Source: Verrucomicrobiota bacterium (GTDB lineage: Bacteria; Verrucomicrobiota; Verrucomicrobiia; Limisphaerales; UBA1096). Taken from it: DNA of 64,000 bases. This document shows, one piece after another, positions 54,332-63,538 of the stretch. The DNA lies in assembly GCA_030749225.1 (NCBI GenBank), contig JASMKO010000060.1:34084-98083 (forward strand), read 5' to 3'. The first letter of the stretch is position 1; the number at the start of each line of letters is the position of its first letter. The position numbers and the translations under genes are program-made. The notes under the pieces are model-generated. The model was not told the DNA's origin, made no database searches, and worked only from the letters and a program-made list of their open reading frames with translations.

Positions 54332-56329
54332 ATGCCCCCGGAGATTTTCGCCAGCTACTCCCGAGAAGACCAAGCCCAGGTCTTCCCCATCGTGGACAAG
54401 CTCCGTGAGCGGGGCCTCAACATCTGGATCGACCAAGAAGGCATCCACGGCGCAAAGCTCTGGAGCCAAGAAATCGTCAACGCCATCGAGGACAGCAAAG
54501 TCTTCATCCTCTTCGCCAGCGCCAAAGCCTTCGTCTCAAAGAACGTCACCAAAGAACTCGCGCTAGCCTCCGAATCCGACAAACACATCCTCCCAGTTTT
54601 CATTGAGGAAGCCGAGATTCCGGCTGCAATGAAATACCAGCTGGCTGGCATCCAACACTTGGTTCACGAACAAGGACAGACAGAGCAGACAGCCGACAAC
54701 ATCCTGCGCACGCTTGGCAACCTGGACATCCAGTCTGCCGAACCCCAACCGACAGCAGCAACGACACCGCCTGCTGCAACAAAGCATGTTTCCAAAACAC
54801 CGCTGATTGCAGCTGCTCTAGTGATCGGATTGCTTGCCATGGTTTTCGTTTTCAAACCTAGCAAACTCTCGAAGGAAACCCCCGCTGCCACTGAACCCGA
54901 AGCAAAACAGCTCGACAAAAATCGCATCGTAGTTTTGCCATTTAAAAATATCGGCACCGCCGGAGAAAACGATCACATCGTCGAAGGCATTGTGGATGAC
55001 TTGAATACGATGCTGTCCAAGGTGGACGGCCTGAATGTAATCGGCTCAATTTCCGCGAAAACGTACAGAGGCAGCGACATGTCGCCTTCGGAGATCGGAC
55101 GGGAACTTAAAACCGGCACTTTGATTCAAGGCAGCATCCAAAAATCCCGTGAGCAACTAAAAATTAACGTCAAGCTTATCGACGCTAACAGCGGCGAGAT
55201 TAGTTGGGCTGAATCGTATAGTGGCAATGAAACCGACCGCTTCGAACTCCAAAGCCAGATCGTTAAGTCCGTTGGTGAGAACCTTGAAGGTATAGTAATT
55301 GACGATGCCAAAATCGACGATCTGAAAAAGGGAGGAACAACAAATACAGAAGCCTACGACTTAGTGCAACGTGCGAAAGTGCTCTTAAATCAAAACACTA
55401 AAGTGGCAAATAAAGAGGCAATTGATCTTTTAAAAAATGCAGTTTTAAAAGACCCAAATTATGCTGATGCATATGTGCATTTAGGATATGCCTACACGCA
55501 GGGTAGCGCACGCAGCATAAATCCACCTGACGAAACTCATCCGAAGGCAAAGGTAGCTTTCAAAAAATCTCTGGAATTAAATCCAAATAACCCCGAAGCA
55601 TTGGCTGGGCTTGGTGACGTCGCATTTTTTTACGAGCGAAATTTAGAGGAAGGCAGGCATCTATTGCAGCGCGCTGTAATAAATTCACCGGCAAAGCTGG
55701 AAACGATCTGGGGCTATTACTTCATGCTGCAAATTGAAGGGAGATATGAGGAAATGGTATCCATCGCACAAAAAGGGATAGAGCTTGATCCGAAGTCTCC
55801 GATGCTTCATCAGTTGATTGCTTTTGCTTACTCGCTAAAGGGGGAAGATGCATTGGCTGAGAAGGCTAACGCAAAAGCCTTATCTTTAAGCCCAACATTT
55901 CAATGGGGGATGCATTTTCGTTCAATGATCCTGACAAAATCTAAAAAATATAACGAAGCTGTTGAAATGCTAAGTCGAGGTATTAAGGACGATCCAGACA
56001 ACCCGGTTTCTATAATGTCATTGGGCGTAGTATATTGGAAGCAGGGTAAAGAGAAGGAATCGTTAAGACTACTTGCCGAATTGTTACATCGAAGTCAATT
56101 TGAGTATATAAAATCTGATATTTTTTCCCGATTTTATGTAGCGACTGGAGATTATGATAAAGCAATCGAATGGGTTCTTCGCTCAAAGAAGTTAAATGAA
56201 CCTGGTTTTATGGGGATACACGCACATCCTTGGTTTAAAGACATTATAAAGATGAAAGAGTACAAGCAAATATATATTGATGTCGGACTCTACGAGGAAG
56301 CGCTAGAGCCTTTACTTAAAGACGATTAG
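54332..56329 (+). CDS. TIR - transmembrane - TolB-N/FlgO-like - TPR protein, diverged copy 5
   Basis: 665 residues from ATG 54332. Same order as the four-gene array but clearly more distant. TIR domain: PEIFASYSREDQAQ, NIWIDQEGIHGAKLWSQEIV and SKNVTKELALASESDK, with the catalytic-type glutamate kept. A Pro/Thr-rich linker without the palindrome follows, then one membrane helix (LIAAALVIGLLAMVFVF), a TolB-N-like domain (NRIVVLPFKNIGTAGENDHI ... GTLIQGSIQKSREQLKINV) and TPRs ending at LYEEALEPLLKDD. It is physically separated from the array by the two acyltransferase-ankyrin genes. Base composition falls towards the 3' end, as in the array. Confidence 0.87.
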   Translation: MPPEIFASYSREDQAQVFPIVDKLRERGLNIWIDQEGIHGAKLWSQEIVNAIEDSKVFILFASAKAFVSKNVTKELALASESDKHILPVFIEEAEIPAAMKYQLAGIQHLVHEQGQTEQTADNILRTLGNLDIQSAEPQPTAATTPPAATKHVSKTPLIAAALVIGLLAMVFVFKPSKLSKETPAATEPEAKQLDKNRIVVLPFKNIGTAGENDHIVEGIVDDLNTMLSKVDGLNVIGSISAKTYRGSDMSPSEIGRELKTGTLIQGSIQKSREQLKINVKLIDANSGEISWAESYSGNETDRFELQSQIVKSVGENLEGIVIDDAKIDDLKKGGTTNTEAYDLVQRAKVLLNQNTKVANKEAIDLLKNAVLKDPNYADAYVHLGYAYTQGSARSINPPDETHPKAKVAFKKSLELNPNNPEALAGLGDVAFFYERNLEEGRHLLQRAVINSPAKLETIWGYYFMLQIEGRYEEMVSIAQKGIELDPKSPMLHQLIAFAYSLKGEDALAEKANAKALSLSPTFQWGMHFRSMILTKSKKYNEAVEMLSRGIKDDPDNPVSIMSLGVVYWKQGKEKESLRLLAELLHRSQFEYIKSDIFSRFYVATGDYDKAIEWVLRSKKLNEPGFMGIHAHPWFKDIIKMKEYKQIYIDVGLYEEALEPLLKDD

Positions 56330-56428
56330 TAGCGGTTATTGATCTACTGTAGTAAGTGCGAAAGCTGTGATCATAAGTTTAACTTCCCATCTAATTACAA
56401 AGCGCTACCAGCAGCATTAAACTACTAA

Positions 56429-56473
56429 TGACAATTCTCCGCAAACACAGAGCCAAGACAGCTGAAGAATAGA
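56429..56473 (+). pseudogene. Remnant of an ankyrin-lipoprotein C-terminus (upstream of the POTRA gene)
   Basis: ILRKHRAKTAEE-stop matches the C-terminal end of the ankyrin lipoproteins downstream (LLRKHGAKTAKELKAAGK). Only the last ankyrin helix and tail remain. Confidence 0.7.
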
Positions 56474-56492
56474 AACCTTGTGAGCCATTAAA

Positions 56493-59231
56493 ATGATAAA
56501 AACATTAGTATTACTGTTACTTATATCCGTGACAAACGCCACGGCAGAGGGTATAAACCATGACGATAAGGGTTTCCTGTTTAAGGATATATATCTTGAC
56601 CCGCAAACCCTCCAGTTTGAAGGACAACAATTCTTCACTGGTGAGCAAATCAAGAAAGGCTTAGGTAATTCGGTACAATATTGGGCCGCTGCATATCGCA
56701 ATGCACCTGTACAGGATTTTCCAGTTGTAGTTCGTAAACTTGTTCGAGCTGGATATTTGCATGCCGGATTTCCTGATGCTGAAGTCAGTATCTTAGGCAA
56801 AACCAAGAAGGGCATTTATCGGGTTAAGATCAAGGAAGGGAAAAGATATACATGCGGTAATATTATCATTGCACCAAATGACACTTTTTCATCTTATGAT
56901 GAACTGAGGCGAATCATTGTATCGCCACCTGATGGGAATGAACCTCACTACATACCCGTGGAATGGAAAAAAGATCAGCCCGCTCCAATGGACGAAGCAC
57001 TTAATCCGATCAGTTACGAGCAAAATATTAATACCTTTTTGGCGAATTTGGGCAGCAATCTGAAAGGCAATATTACGATAACGCGCCAACCCAATCGCCA
57101 GGTTGCTGACATGCACGTGTCTTTCAAGCAGGTGGAAAATACGCAGACTATAAGTGAGATTGATGTGGATGGCTCCGAGAAGAACTCCAAGGATGACGTT
57201 CTGGATTATCTGCAAATCAAACCAGGAATGATTTACGACGATGGATTGGAGGCGCGTTTAGAGGAAAAGCTTCGGCAGTCAGCTCGATTCTTAAGCCATG
57301 AGATATGGTTTGAGAATGCCGAAAACGGCAGCACAAAGAAAATGAATATCAAATTAAGTGATTATAATAAATCTCCACCGCTATCATATATACTGCCAGA
57401 AGAGGATGAAATCGTTGTGAATTTTTTCAATTATCTCCAAAACTGGAACGCTTGGGATAGAGACATTGTTATTAAGCTAAATACCAATTCACTGGATCAC
57501 AAAACGCTGCAATATTTGAAGGAACACCTTGAGCCCTTGCTTTCCCCAAGCCTTGAAATGCCAGAAGCAAGGATCATTCTCTCGAATGAAGGCCTTTTGT
57601 TTAGCTTTCGGGAACTAAAACGGAATGGTTCGAGTGATTTGATCGCAGCCATGGGCTATTCCTCAAATGCAGGATTTGGATTTTTCTTGCCAGCACTTCA
57701 GAAAAAATACTGTGCTGAATCTAAGGACATACCAAACAGCACTGGAGGATTCTCAATAACAGCTTCAATGCTCCCAATTCCAAAACCTGGTAAAGACGGG
57801 AAGAATATCCAATTCCTTCTCGGAGCGGGTTTTTCCACAATCCACAAGAAACTCCTATCTGTCAATATAGCTCCGGTTGCATCAATCGCATTACTAAGGG
57901 GCAAAGACACGCAGACTGAAATTAAGGATGGGTATTTAGCGATCAAAAAATCTAATGAAGCCATGAGTTTAATGGTCAAGTTGGATTTGAATACAAACAC
58001 ATTGATTTCGGTAGAGGTGCACGACTTAATTACATCGCGCTTAATTTTAGAGGCTTCCATGCAGAGCGATGCTCTAGAGGAATCTATGAATAAAATTTTT
58101 TCCGAGACAAATTCATTTCCCAATAACTACGATTCAGCCAACCGCTTCGGAAGCCTTTTGGCTCTTGTTGTTGAATGGATATCCCCTGCTGTGTTTTCCC
58201 TTAAAGACCAACCAAGCGACTTGGCCAGACAGACTGAAATTCTTGCCGGATTGGTATCCAAAACAGGATTATTGGCTGAAAGGATTTGGGGTCTCGAAGA
58301 AGGGAACTCATTCGATCTTGGTCGATTCGACTGGTCGAAGGTAATACTGGAAAAAGGCAAGGAAGTTCCCGTCAGGAGTTTGGGGCAAAAGAATTCACAA
58401 AAAATAAGAGACCTCATTAATACGGCAGATCCAAGAGACCAAAGCTCTGCACAAACAACATCCAATTCCTTTTTTTACCATGCAATGGCGATGCTCCTTT
58501 TTGAAATCAAGGATGATCTTTTCCCACGGGGATCATGGCCCTGGATAATGATCATAGAATCCATGCTAATCCATGAGCGTGAACTAATCTATTCAGAGGA
58601 ATTTTTGGTTGAGCTTTGCAAATCATCCAAGATCGGCCCAATTGGATGCGCAATTGCTTCACACCTGCTAGAAACGAGTGGATCCAAAAGGGTTATGGAT
58701 TGTGCACTTAAAGGTCTTGGCAGATTGTCCGCTCAAGAATTCGAGAAGGACTATCGCCCCATTCTTGATCCAGGATCAGCTTTGGATGATGTTTTTTCGG
58801 AAGTTAGTCAGTTTTACACTCAACTCAGCTCAGAGGAAAAAACTTTGTTGCAAAATGCCATTGAGACTCTGCCTTCGATCTCTGAAGTGGTTCAGAAACT
58901 TGATGGCTACCCGGACAAACCAGCCTCTAAAATTCTTCGTCCTGAAATGGACAACCTCTGGAATCGCACAGTCAAGCAAATGGCAAAAGATTATCTCCAG
59001 AGCCGGGTTTTCGGGAAAACAAGTTCCAAAATATATACTGACCTGCCGGGAATAGATTTATCCGGTCTGACGGCAAGCGAGAAAAATGCTGTTCTAATGC
59101 AAGCACGCCGGGAAAAATGTCCCTGTGGCTGCAAGTTGACTATCGCTGTATGCCGCAACGAAGACTCCTCATGCAAGACCAGTGTTGGTATTGCCGAAAA
59201 GATTGTTGAGAGAATCGCAGGCGCAAAGTAA
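56493..59231 (+). CDS. Exported POTRA-domain protein without a recognisable barrel, cysteine-rich C-terminus
   Basis: 912 residues with a signal peptide (MIKTLVLLLLISVTNATA). Residues about 75-125 (VVRKLVRAGYLHAGFPDAEV ... VKIKEGKRYTCGNI) and 210-285 (ISEIDVDGSEKNSKDDVLDY, LQIKPGMIYDDGLEARLEEK) have the form of POTRA modules, as in BamA/TamA/ShlB proteins. No aromatic-ended beta-barrel follows; the middle and end are mixed alpha/beta and helical. Near the C-terminus sits a compact cysteine motif, KCPCGCKLTIAVCRNEDSSC. Function unknown: a periplasmic protein-binding or folding role is possible. Short ankyrin-lipoprotein remnants lie on both sides (56429-56473 and 59250-59288), so this gene was probably inserted into that gene array. 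Confidence 0.7.
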   Translation: MIKTLVLLLLISVTNATAEGINHDDKGFLFKDIYLDPQTLQFEGQQFFTGEQIKKGLGNSVQYWAAAYRNAPVQDFPVVVRKLVRAGYLHAGFPDAEVSILGKTKKGIYRVKIKEGKRYTCGNIIIAPNDTFSSYDELRRIIVSPPDGNEPHYIPVEWKKDQPAPMDEALNPISYEQNINTFLANLGSNLKGNITITRQPNRQVADMHVSFKQVENTQTISEIDVDGSEKNSKDDVLDYLQIKPGMIYDDGLEARLEEKLRQSARFLSHEIWFENAENGSTKKMNIKLSDYNKSPPLSYILPEEDEIVVNFFNYLQNWNAWDRDIVIKLNTNSLDHKTLQYLKEHLEPLLSPSLEMPEARIILSNEGLLFSFRELKRNGSSDLIAAMGYSSNAGFGFFLPALQKKYCAESKDIPNSTGGFSITASMLPIPKPGKDGKNIQFLLGAGFSTIHKKLLSVNIAPVASIALLRGKDTQTEIKDGYLAIKKSNEAMSLMVKLDLNTNTLISVEVHDLITSRLILEASMQSDALEESMNKIFSETNSFPNNYDSANRFGSLLALVVEWISPAVFSLKDQPSDLARQTEILAGLVSKTGLLAERIWGLEEGNSFDLGRFDWSKVILEKGKEVPVRSLGQKNSQKIRDLINTADPRDQSSAQTTSNSFFYHAMAMLLFEIKDDLFPRGSWPWIMIIESMLIHERELIYSEEFLVELCKSSKIGPIGCAIASHLLETSGSKRVMDCALKGLGRLSAQEFEKDYRPILDPGSALDDVFSEVSQFYTQLSSEEKTLLQNAIETLPSISEVVQKLDGYPDKPASKILRPEMDNLWNRTVKQMAKDYLQSRVFGKTSSKIYTDLPGIDLSGLTASEKNAVLMQARREKCPCGCKLTIAVCRNEDSSCKTSVGIAEKIVERIAGAK

Positions 59232-59249
59232 TCAGCTTTTCAAGCATAG

Positions 59250-59288
59250 GCAAAGACAGCTGAAGAATTGAAAGCCGCAGACAAATGA
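59250..59288 (+). pseudogene. Remnant of an ankyrin-lipoprotein C-terminus (downstream of the POTRA gene)
   Basis: Encodes AKTAEELKAADK-stop, with its stop codon overlapping the ATG of the next lipoprotein (ATGA). It is the tail of a lost array member. Confidence 0.7.
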
Positions 59289-59962
59289 AACACCTCCTAC
59301 TCACAACAATCGCAGCCGTGCTGGTTGTGGGGTGTGGGGAGTCGCAGCCACCAGAACCGCCAGACATCTCAATTCACCATGCTGCCTATAAGGGAAATAT
59401 CAAAGACGTTAAACAGCACTTAGCCGCAGGGACAGATGTGAATGCGAAGGGCACGTCTGGATGGGCTCCTCTTCATCCATCGGCTATCAGCGGCCACAAG
59501 GAAATCGTCGAACTACTTATCGGCAAAGGTGCGGATGTCAATGCGAAGGATGATAATGGAGGAACGCCGCTAGATATGGCCATTCAAAACAAACAAACCG
59601 AAAGTGCCAATCTTCTCCGCAAACACGGCGGCAGGACCGGTGCAGACTTTTCAATTGATGTTGCTGCTAAAACTGGAAACATCAAAGCCATTAAACAACA
59701 CATCGCTGCTGGCGTGGATGTGAATGCGAAGGATAAGTACGGAATGACACCTTTGCATAATGCGGTTGGTAATGGGCTTCATAAGGGCCACAAGGAAATC
59801 GTCGAACTACTTATCGCCAAAGGTGTTGATGTGAATGCGAAAACTATGCGAGGCGAAACACCACTAGGTGTGGCCATCTGGGTCAAAGAAACCGAAATCG
59901 CCGACCTCCTCCGCAAACACGGCGGCAAGACAAGTGCAGAATTGAAAGCTGAAGGCAACTAA
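59285..59962 (+). CDS. Ankyrin-repeat lipoprotein
   Basis: 225 residues. MKHLLLTTIAAVLVVGCGES is a lipoprotein signal with the lipidated cysteine at residue 17. Two blocks of ankyrin repeats follow (IHHAAYKGNIKDVKQHLAAG, WAPLHPSAISGHKEIVELLI, GADVNAKDDNGGTPLDMAIQ; then AAKTGNIKAIKQHIAAGVDV, GMTPLHNAVGNG, VNAKTMRGETPLGVAI), each block ending with LLRKHGG. The protein is therefore an internal duplication. It is probably anchored in a periplasmic or outer-membrane leaflet and binds another protein. It is the only intact member of the array; degenerate copies lie before and after it. The start overlaps the stop of the preceding remnant. Confidence 0.85.
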   Translation: MKHLLLTTIAAVLVVGCGESQPPEPPDISIHHAAYKGNIKDVKQHLAAGTDVNAKGTSGWAPLHPSAISGHKEIVELLIGKGADVNAKDDNGGTPLDMAIQNKQTESANLLRKHGGRTGADFSIDVAAKTGNIKAIKQHIAAGVDVNAKDKYGMTPLHNAVGNGLHKGHKEIVELLIAKGVDVNAKTMRGETPLGVAIWVKETEIADLLRKHGGKTSAELKAEGN

Positions 59963-60019
59963 ACCAACCCACTCCACCACTTAAACGCCGCAGGGTTGTT
60001 GTTCGGCGGCAACAGTTAA

Positions 60020-60136
60020 ATCGACCTTTCTTTCTGGCCGCTTGACGGTGATCTGGAATTGGCGTCTCCTTGGGTTGTTATAAGTGTATCATTTCTCCTG
60101 ATCGGAGGTGTCGTTGTGGCCTTGCTGTGTTCCTAG
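60020..60136 (+). other. Short open frame with one membrane segment, possible fragment
   Basis: A 38-codon frame bounded by TAA and TAG encodes LSFWPLDGDLELASP followed by WVVISVSFLLIGGVVVALLC, a convincing membrane helix. There is no ATG; TTG in the middle is the only start. It could be the tail of a lost membrane protein or a chance frame. It lies in the gene-poor stretch 59963-60632. Confidence 0.25.
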
Positions 60137-60182
60137 TGTTCAGGGGGCGCGATTGACTCACGGCACACTTGGGTGGCACTAT

Positions 60183-60227
60183 CAGCACCGCTAAACAACT
60201 GACTCGCTCGGCTTCTCCAACCCGACA
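60183..60227 (+). repeat. 45-bp dispersed repeat, copy A
   Basis: CAGCACCGCTAAACAACTGA ... CCCGACA. A copy with only a few changes is at 63186-63230 in the same orientation, 3 kb away. Confidence 0.8.
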
Positions 60228-60239
60228 CTTGAACGCTAA

Positions 60240-60499
60240 ATGAAACACCTCCTACTCACAACAATCGCAGCCGTGGTGCTGGTTGGGTGTGGTAGTCCAA
60301 GTGTGAACACTCGGACAGCTGCCAAGTTAGGCAACATCGAAGTGGCGTTCGCGCTGCCGAAGGCCGGTGCGCCTCAAAATCGGGCTGGAAGTGGTATCCG
60401 ATAAGTTGGATAGATTATAAAGGACACACCCAAACCGCCAACCTCCTCCGCAAACACGGAGCTAAGACAGCTAAAGAATTGAAAGCTGCTGGCAAATGA
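60240..60499 (+). pseudogene. Broken ankyrin lipoprotein
   Basis: The signal and lipobox are intact (MKHLLLTTIAAVVLVGCGSP), and TAAKLGNIEVAFALPKAGAP follows an ankyrin-like start, but the frame closes at 60404. The expected C-terminus (HTQTANLLRKHGAKTAKELK, AAGK-stop) resumes in another frame from about 60421 to 60499. A large internal deletion with frameshift explains it. Confidence 0.8.
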
Positions 60500-60570
60500 A
60501 ACACCTCCTACTCACAACAATCGCAGCCGTGCTTCTTGTGAGGTATGTAGAGCTTAATCTTGACTACTAG
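60496..60570 (+). pseudogene. Ankyrin lipoprotein stub with lost lipobox
   Basis: MKHLLLTTIAAVLLVRYVEL then NLDY-stop. The signal start is the same as in the intact copy, but VGCG has become VRYV and nothing follows. It overlaps the preceding stop as ATGA, the junction seen throughout the array. Confidence 0.75.
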
Positions 60571-60632
60571 CCGTAACTTTGCCGTTTGATGCGTTAGAAC
60601 CCCTATTATAGGAATCTTAAGTTCGTGCAGGT

Positions 60633-61991
60633 TTAGCCTAGGTTTGTGCCGTATTGCCATCCCTTGCGAACTGGTTCCTTTATTAGTTCATCAAATTCAG
60701 GCTGGCCTTTGACTTTCATCTTTTTACTGTCCCATTCAATGTTTTTTCCCGTGCGTTGGACAAGAGCTCCAAGAAGGACCATTTCCGTAAGCGGAACGGC
60801 ATAATCGAAATTAGAACCAGGCATCGGTCCATCCCCTTTGATGGCACGATACCATTCCTCAATGGGCCCATTTCCAACAGCGGGTAACTTGGGGATTTTA
60901 ACCAAGTCACTTTTAATTTCCATGAAGCGTTTTCCTGGGGTGATCATGGGGCTATTGGGACGCATCCCTGCATGGTACAGGGTTTCCTTTGTCCCTTCCA
61001 TGTACATGCCGCCTCCACTGGGGAGATCTTTCCCTTTTTGCCAGCGCATGGGTTTGGGAACTTCATAACCCTTCTCATACCACTTGAGGGTAACGGGCGG
61101 TTTTTTACCTCGGGCTGGGAAGTGATAGGTTACCACTGATCCCATTGGGATAAAGCCTTTGCCAGGAGGATCCTTGCGCTCAATTTCGACTTTTGTGGGC
61201 GAACCCAAATCAAGAACTAAAAAGGGAGCGTCAAAGGTGTGGCAACCGATGTCACCGAGTGCGCCACAACCGTATTTCCACCAACCACGCCATTTCACTG
61301 GAACATAGTCCGCGCTGTAATCATGACTTTGCACTGGGCCTTGCCACAAATCCCAGTCAAGGGTAGTCGGCGCGGGTCCTGTTACTGGTGGAAATGAACT
61401 GGGGGGTACGAACCATGGCGGGTTGGGCCGATTGGTCCAAGTGATGACTTCACGCACGTCTCCGACCACTCCAGCGTCCACCCATTCCTTGATGCGGCGC
61501 ATGCCTGTAAAGGTGTGCCCCTGGTTGCCCATCTGGGTGATTACTTTGTAATGACGAGCGGCTTTGCGAAGGGTGCGAACTTGCCAGATGTTGTGTGCCA
61601 GTGGCTTTTGAACAAAGACATGCTTTCCTCTTTCCATGGCCGCCATAGCTGCTGCGAAGTGAGTGTGGTCAGGGGTCGAAATCGAAACCGCGTCAATATC
61701 CTCGCCTAGCTTATCGAGCATGGTTCGGAAATCCTTGAAGCGTGGTACGTTAGGAAACTTCTTAAAAGCATTCGCAGCTCTGGCGTCATCGACATCACAC
61801 ATTGCCACCAGGTTTTCTTTGGCTGCTTCACCAAGCGCATATCCTCCCATGCCTCCCACGCCAACCACGGCGACATTTATTTTCTTGGTTTTACCGGGCT
61901 GAGCAATTGAGAATTTCGGCAGCGCAAATACACTGGTTGCGGTTGCGGTAGACTTGATAAAGCCTCGACGATTCATATCTTTAATATGCAT
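60633..61991 (-). CDS. Gfo/Idh/MocA family oxidoreductase, Tat-exported
   Basis: 452 residues from ATG 61991, which has GGAAA a few bases upstream; a start 24 bases earlier is less likely. The N-terminus NRRGFIKSTATATSVFALPK is a twin-arginine signal. A Rossmann fold follows (INVAVVGVGGMGGYALGEAA), then the family motif VFVQKPLAHN with its catalytic lysine, and WWKYGCGALGDIGCHTFDAP in the second domain. Exported members with this layout are abundant in Planctomycetota and Verrucomicrobiota and act on sugars with a tightly held NAD(P). Substrate unknown. It converges on the ankyrin-lipoprotein remnants. Confidence 0.93.
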   Translation of the reverse strand: MHIKDMNRRGFIKSTATATSVFALPKFSIAQPGKTKKINVAVVGVGGMGGYALGEAAKENLVAMCDVDDARAANAFKKFPNVPRFKDFRTMLDKLGEDIDAVSISTPDHTHFAAAMAAMERGKHVFVQKPLAHNIWQVRTLRKAARHYKVITQMGNQGHTFTGMRRIKEWVDAGVVGDVREVITWTNRPNPPWFVPPSSFPPVTGPAPTTLDWDLWQGPVQSHDYSADYVPVKWRGWWKYGCGALGDIGCHTFDAPFLVLDLGSPTKVEIERKDPPGKGFIPMGSVVTYHFPARGKKPPVTLKWYEKGYEVPKPMRWQKGKDLPSGGGMYMEGTKETLYHAGMRPNSPMITPGKRFMEIKSDLVKIPKLPAVGNGPIEEWYRAIKGDGPMPGSNFDYAVPLTEMVLLGALVQRTGKNIEWDSKKMKVKGQPEFDELIKEPVRKGWQYGTNLG

Positions 61992-62265
61992 TTTGATTTC
62001 CTTTCGGCGCGTCAACGTAGCGATTCTATGAGCACATTTTCAAGTCATTTCCGGGCCACAGGAAAGGCGGCCAGTATTGAGAAAAATCTGGACGCTTTAT
62101 CTCCGTTGTTAGTTAAACTATGGTTGTCAAGTTCCTCTTAAATGGTTCGGTGAACAACTTTCTCGCCTCCACTTCTATGACCCAGAGTCAAAGGGGATTT
62201 TGATTCAGAGATAACAGTTAAAACGCCTTGAAAACTGCGCTCTACGGGGTGACGGTTGGCTCACC

Positions 62266-63132
62266 ATGAAATCAAAAAGACGATACCGACGGAGTGGCTT
62301 TACCCTTATCGAGTTGCTGGTGGTGATCGCCATTATTGCCATTTTGGCCGGACTACTGTTACCGGCCCTGGCCAAGGCCAAGACCAAGGCACACGGCATC
62401 TACTGCATGAACAACAACAAGCAAATCATGATGGCCTGGTCATTTTACGCCGATGACAGCGATGATAGGATCACTTGGGCTTACGGTGATGGTTGCGGAC
62501 GGTGTAGGCCGAATCCGAGCAAACCCAAATTATTCAGGCACGGCTGGATGGGCACCACGGTAGTGCATGGCGGCGGCCCCGGCAGCTGGGACTATAAGGT
62601 GGATATCGCACGAAGCCCGCTCTGGGAGCATGTCGGAAAAAGCCCTCAAGTTTTTCGTTGCCCAGCCGACACCAGCACCGTCAAGGCTGGGAAACTCGGC
62701 ATGAAACCCCGGGTCCGTAGCATGTCGATGAGCCACTGGGTTGGCGGGAACAGCGGCCAATACACTTGGGGTACACCGAGAGATGGAACCATCTACCTGA
62801 AACGTGGTGACATGGTGGCACCCGGGCCATCCCAAACGTGGGTGTTGATGGACGAGCGGATGGACAGCATCAACGACGGTTTCTTTGTGGTCTGGATGAC
62901 CGGCTATCCCAATCTCAGTTCCACTAAGTGGGTGGACTTCCCTGCCAGCTACCACAATAAAGCCGCTGGCTTCTCCTTCGCCGATGGACACGCTGAAATC
63001 CACAAATGGGTCGACAAACGGACCACTCCTGCGATACGTCCCAATGCTAGGCTACAACTGAATGTTCCCCAGCCCAATAATTTGGACATCAAGTGGTTGC
63101 AGGATCACACGACGCGTCCCTACCAGCGTTAA
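62266..63132 (+). CDS. Prepilin-like protein with H-X9-DG motif
   Basis: 288 residues. The N-terminus [28 protein letters not shown] is a class III prepilin signal: cleavage after Gly11, Phe12 becomes the mature start and Glu16 is the conserved +5 glutamate. The body ends with the H-X9-DG motif ([20 protein letters not shown]), which is typical of large paralogous families of pseudopilin-like proteins in Planctomycetota and Verrucomicrobiota. It may be exported by a type II-like system and attach to the cell surface. Clusters of such genes usually occur elsewhere in the genome; here it stands alone. Confidence 0.92.
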   Translation: MKSKRRYRRSGFTLIELLVVIAIIAILAGLLLPALAKAKTKAHGIYCMNNNKQIMMAWSFYADDSDDRITWAYGDGCGRCRPNPSKPKLFRHGWMGTTVVHGGGPGSWDYKVDIARSPLWEHVGKSPQVFRCPADTSTVKAGKLGMKPRVRSMSMSHWVGGNSGQYTWGTPRDGTIYLKRGDMVAPGPSQTWVLMDERMDSINDGFFVVWMTGYPNLSSTKWVDFPASYHNKAAGFSFADGHAEIHKWVDKRTTPAIRPNARLQLNVPQPNNLDIKWLQDHTTRPYQR

Positions 63133-63485
63133 AGTGTGCTGAATGACAGGCCTGAACTGGTATTGGCGGCGCCTCCGGGCGATGCCAGCACCGCTAATCA
63201 ACTGACTCACTCGGCTTCTCCAGCCCGACATCCCCGGCTTGTTGGCGAGGGCCGTTAATTATCCAGTTGCCTGAGAGGTCATTTTTTTAGAGGGAGGTCA
63301 TAGTCAGGAAAGAGTTCGAGTTCTGGGGTGGGGGTCCCTCCAATGTTAAATAATAACATGGGGAACTATAACGACTTGTCGAACACTAAAACACATCCCT
63401 GACATCATTGAACATCAGTGAAAATGGTGTAACTTTTTGGTGTAACTTTGACCCGTTAAAGTCGTAAGTTATTGATGTAGAAGAG
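63133..63485. other. Intergenic stretch without a gene
   Basis: Holds copy B of the 45-bp repeat (63186-63230) and otherwise no convincing frame or RNA. It separates the prepilin-like gene from the tRNA fragment. Confidence 0.6.
63186..63230 (+). repeat. 45-bp dispersed repeat, copy B
   Basis: CAGCACCGCTAATCAACTGA ... CCCGACA; near-identical to 60183-60227 and in the same orientation. Confidence 0.8.
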
Positions 63486-63538
63486 TGGAGCGGGTGAAGG
63501 GAATCGAACCCTCGTGTCAAGCTTGGGAAGCTTCATGC
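63486..63538 (-). other. 3' fragment of a tRNA-Gly(CCC) gene, probable attachment site
   Basis: On the minus strand this reads GCATGAAGCTTCCCAAGC, then GACACGAGGGTTCGATTCCC, then TTCACCCGCTCCA. This is the anticodon arm (loop TTCCCAA, anticodon CCC), the T arm and the acceptor end with encoded CCA. It closely resembles the 3' half of E. coli tRNA-Gly(CCC). The D arm and the 5' acceptor strand (expected GCGGGTG) are absent beyond 63538, so it cannot be a functional tRNA. Such 3' halves are typical att sites, and an integrase-like gene starts about 170 bp away. Confidence 0.85.
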
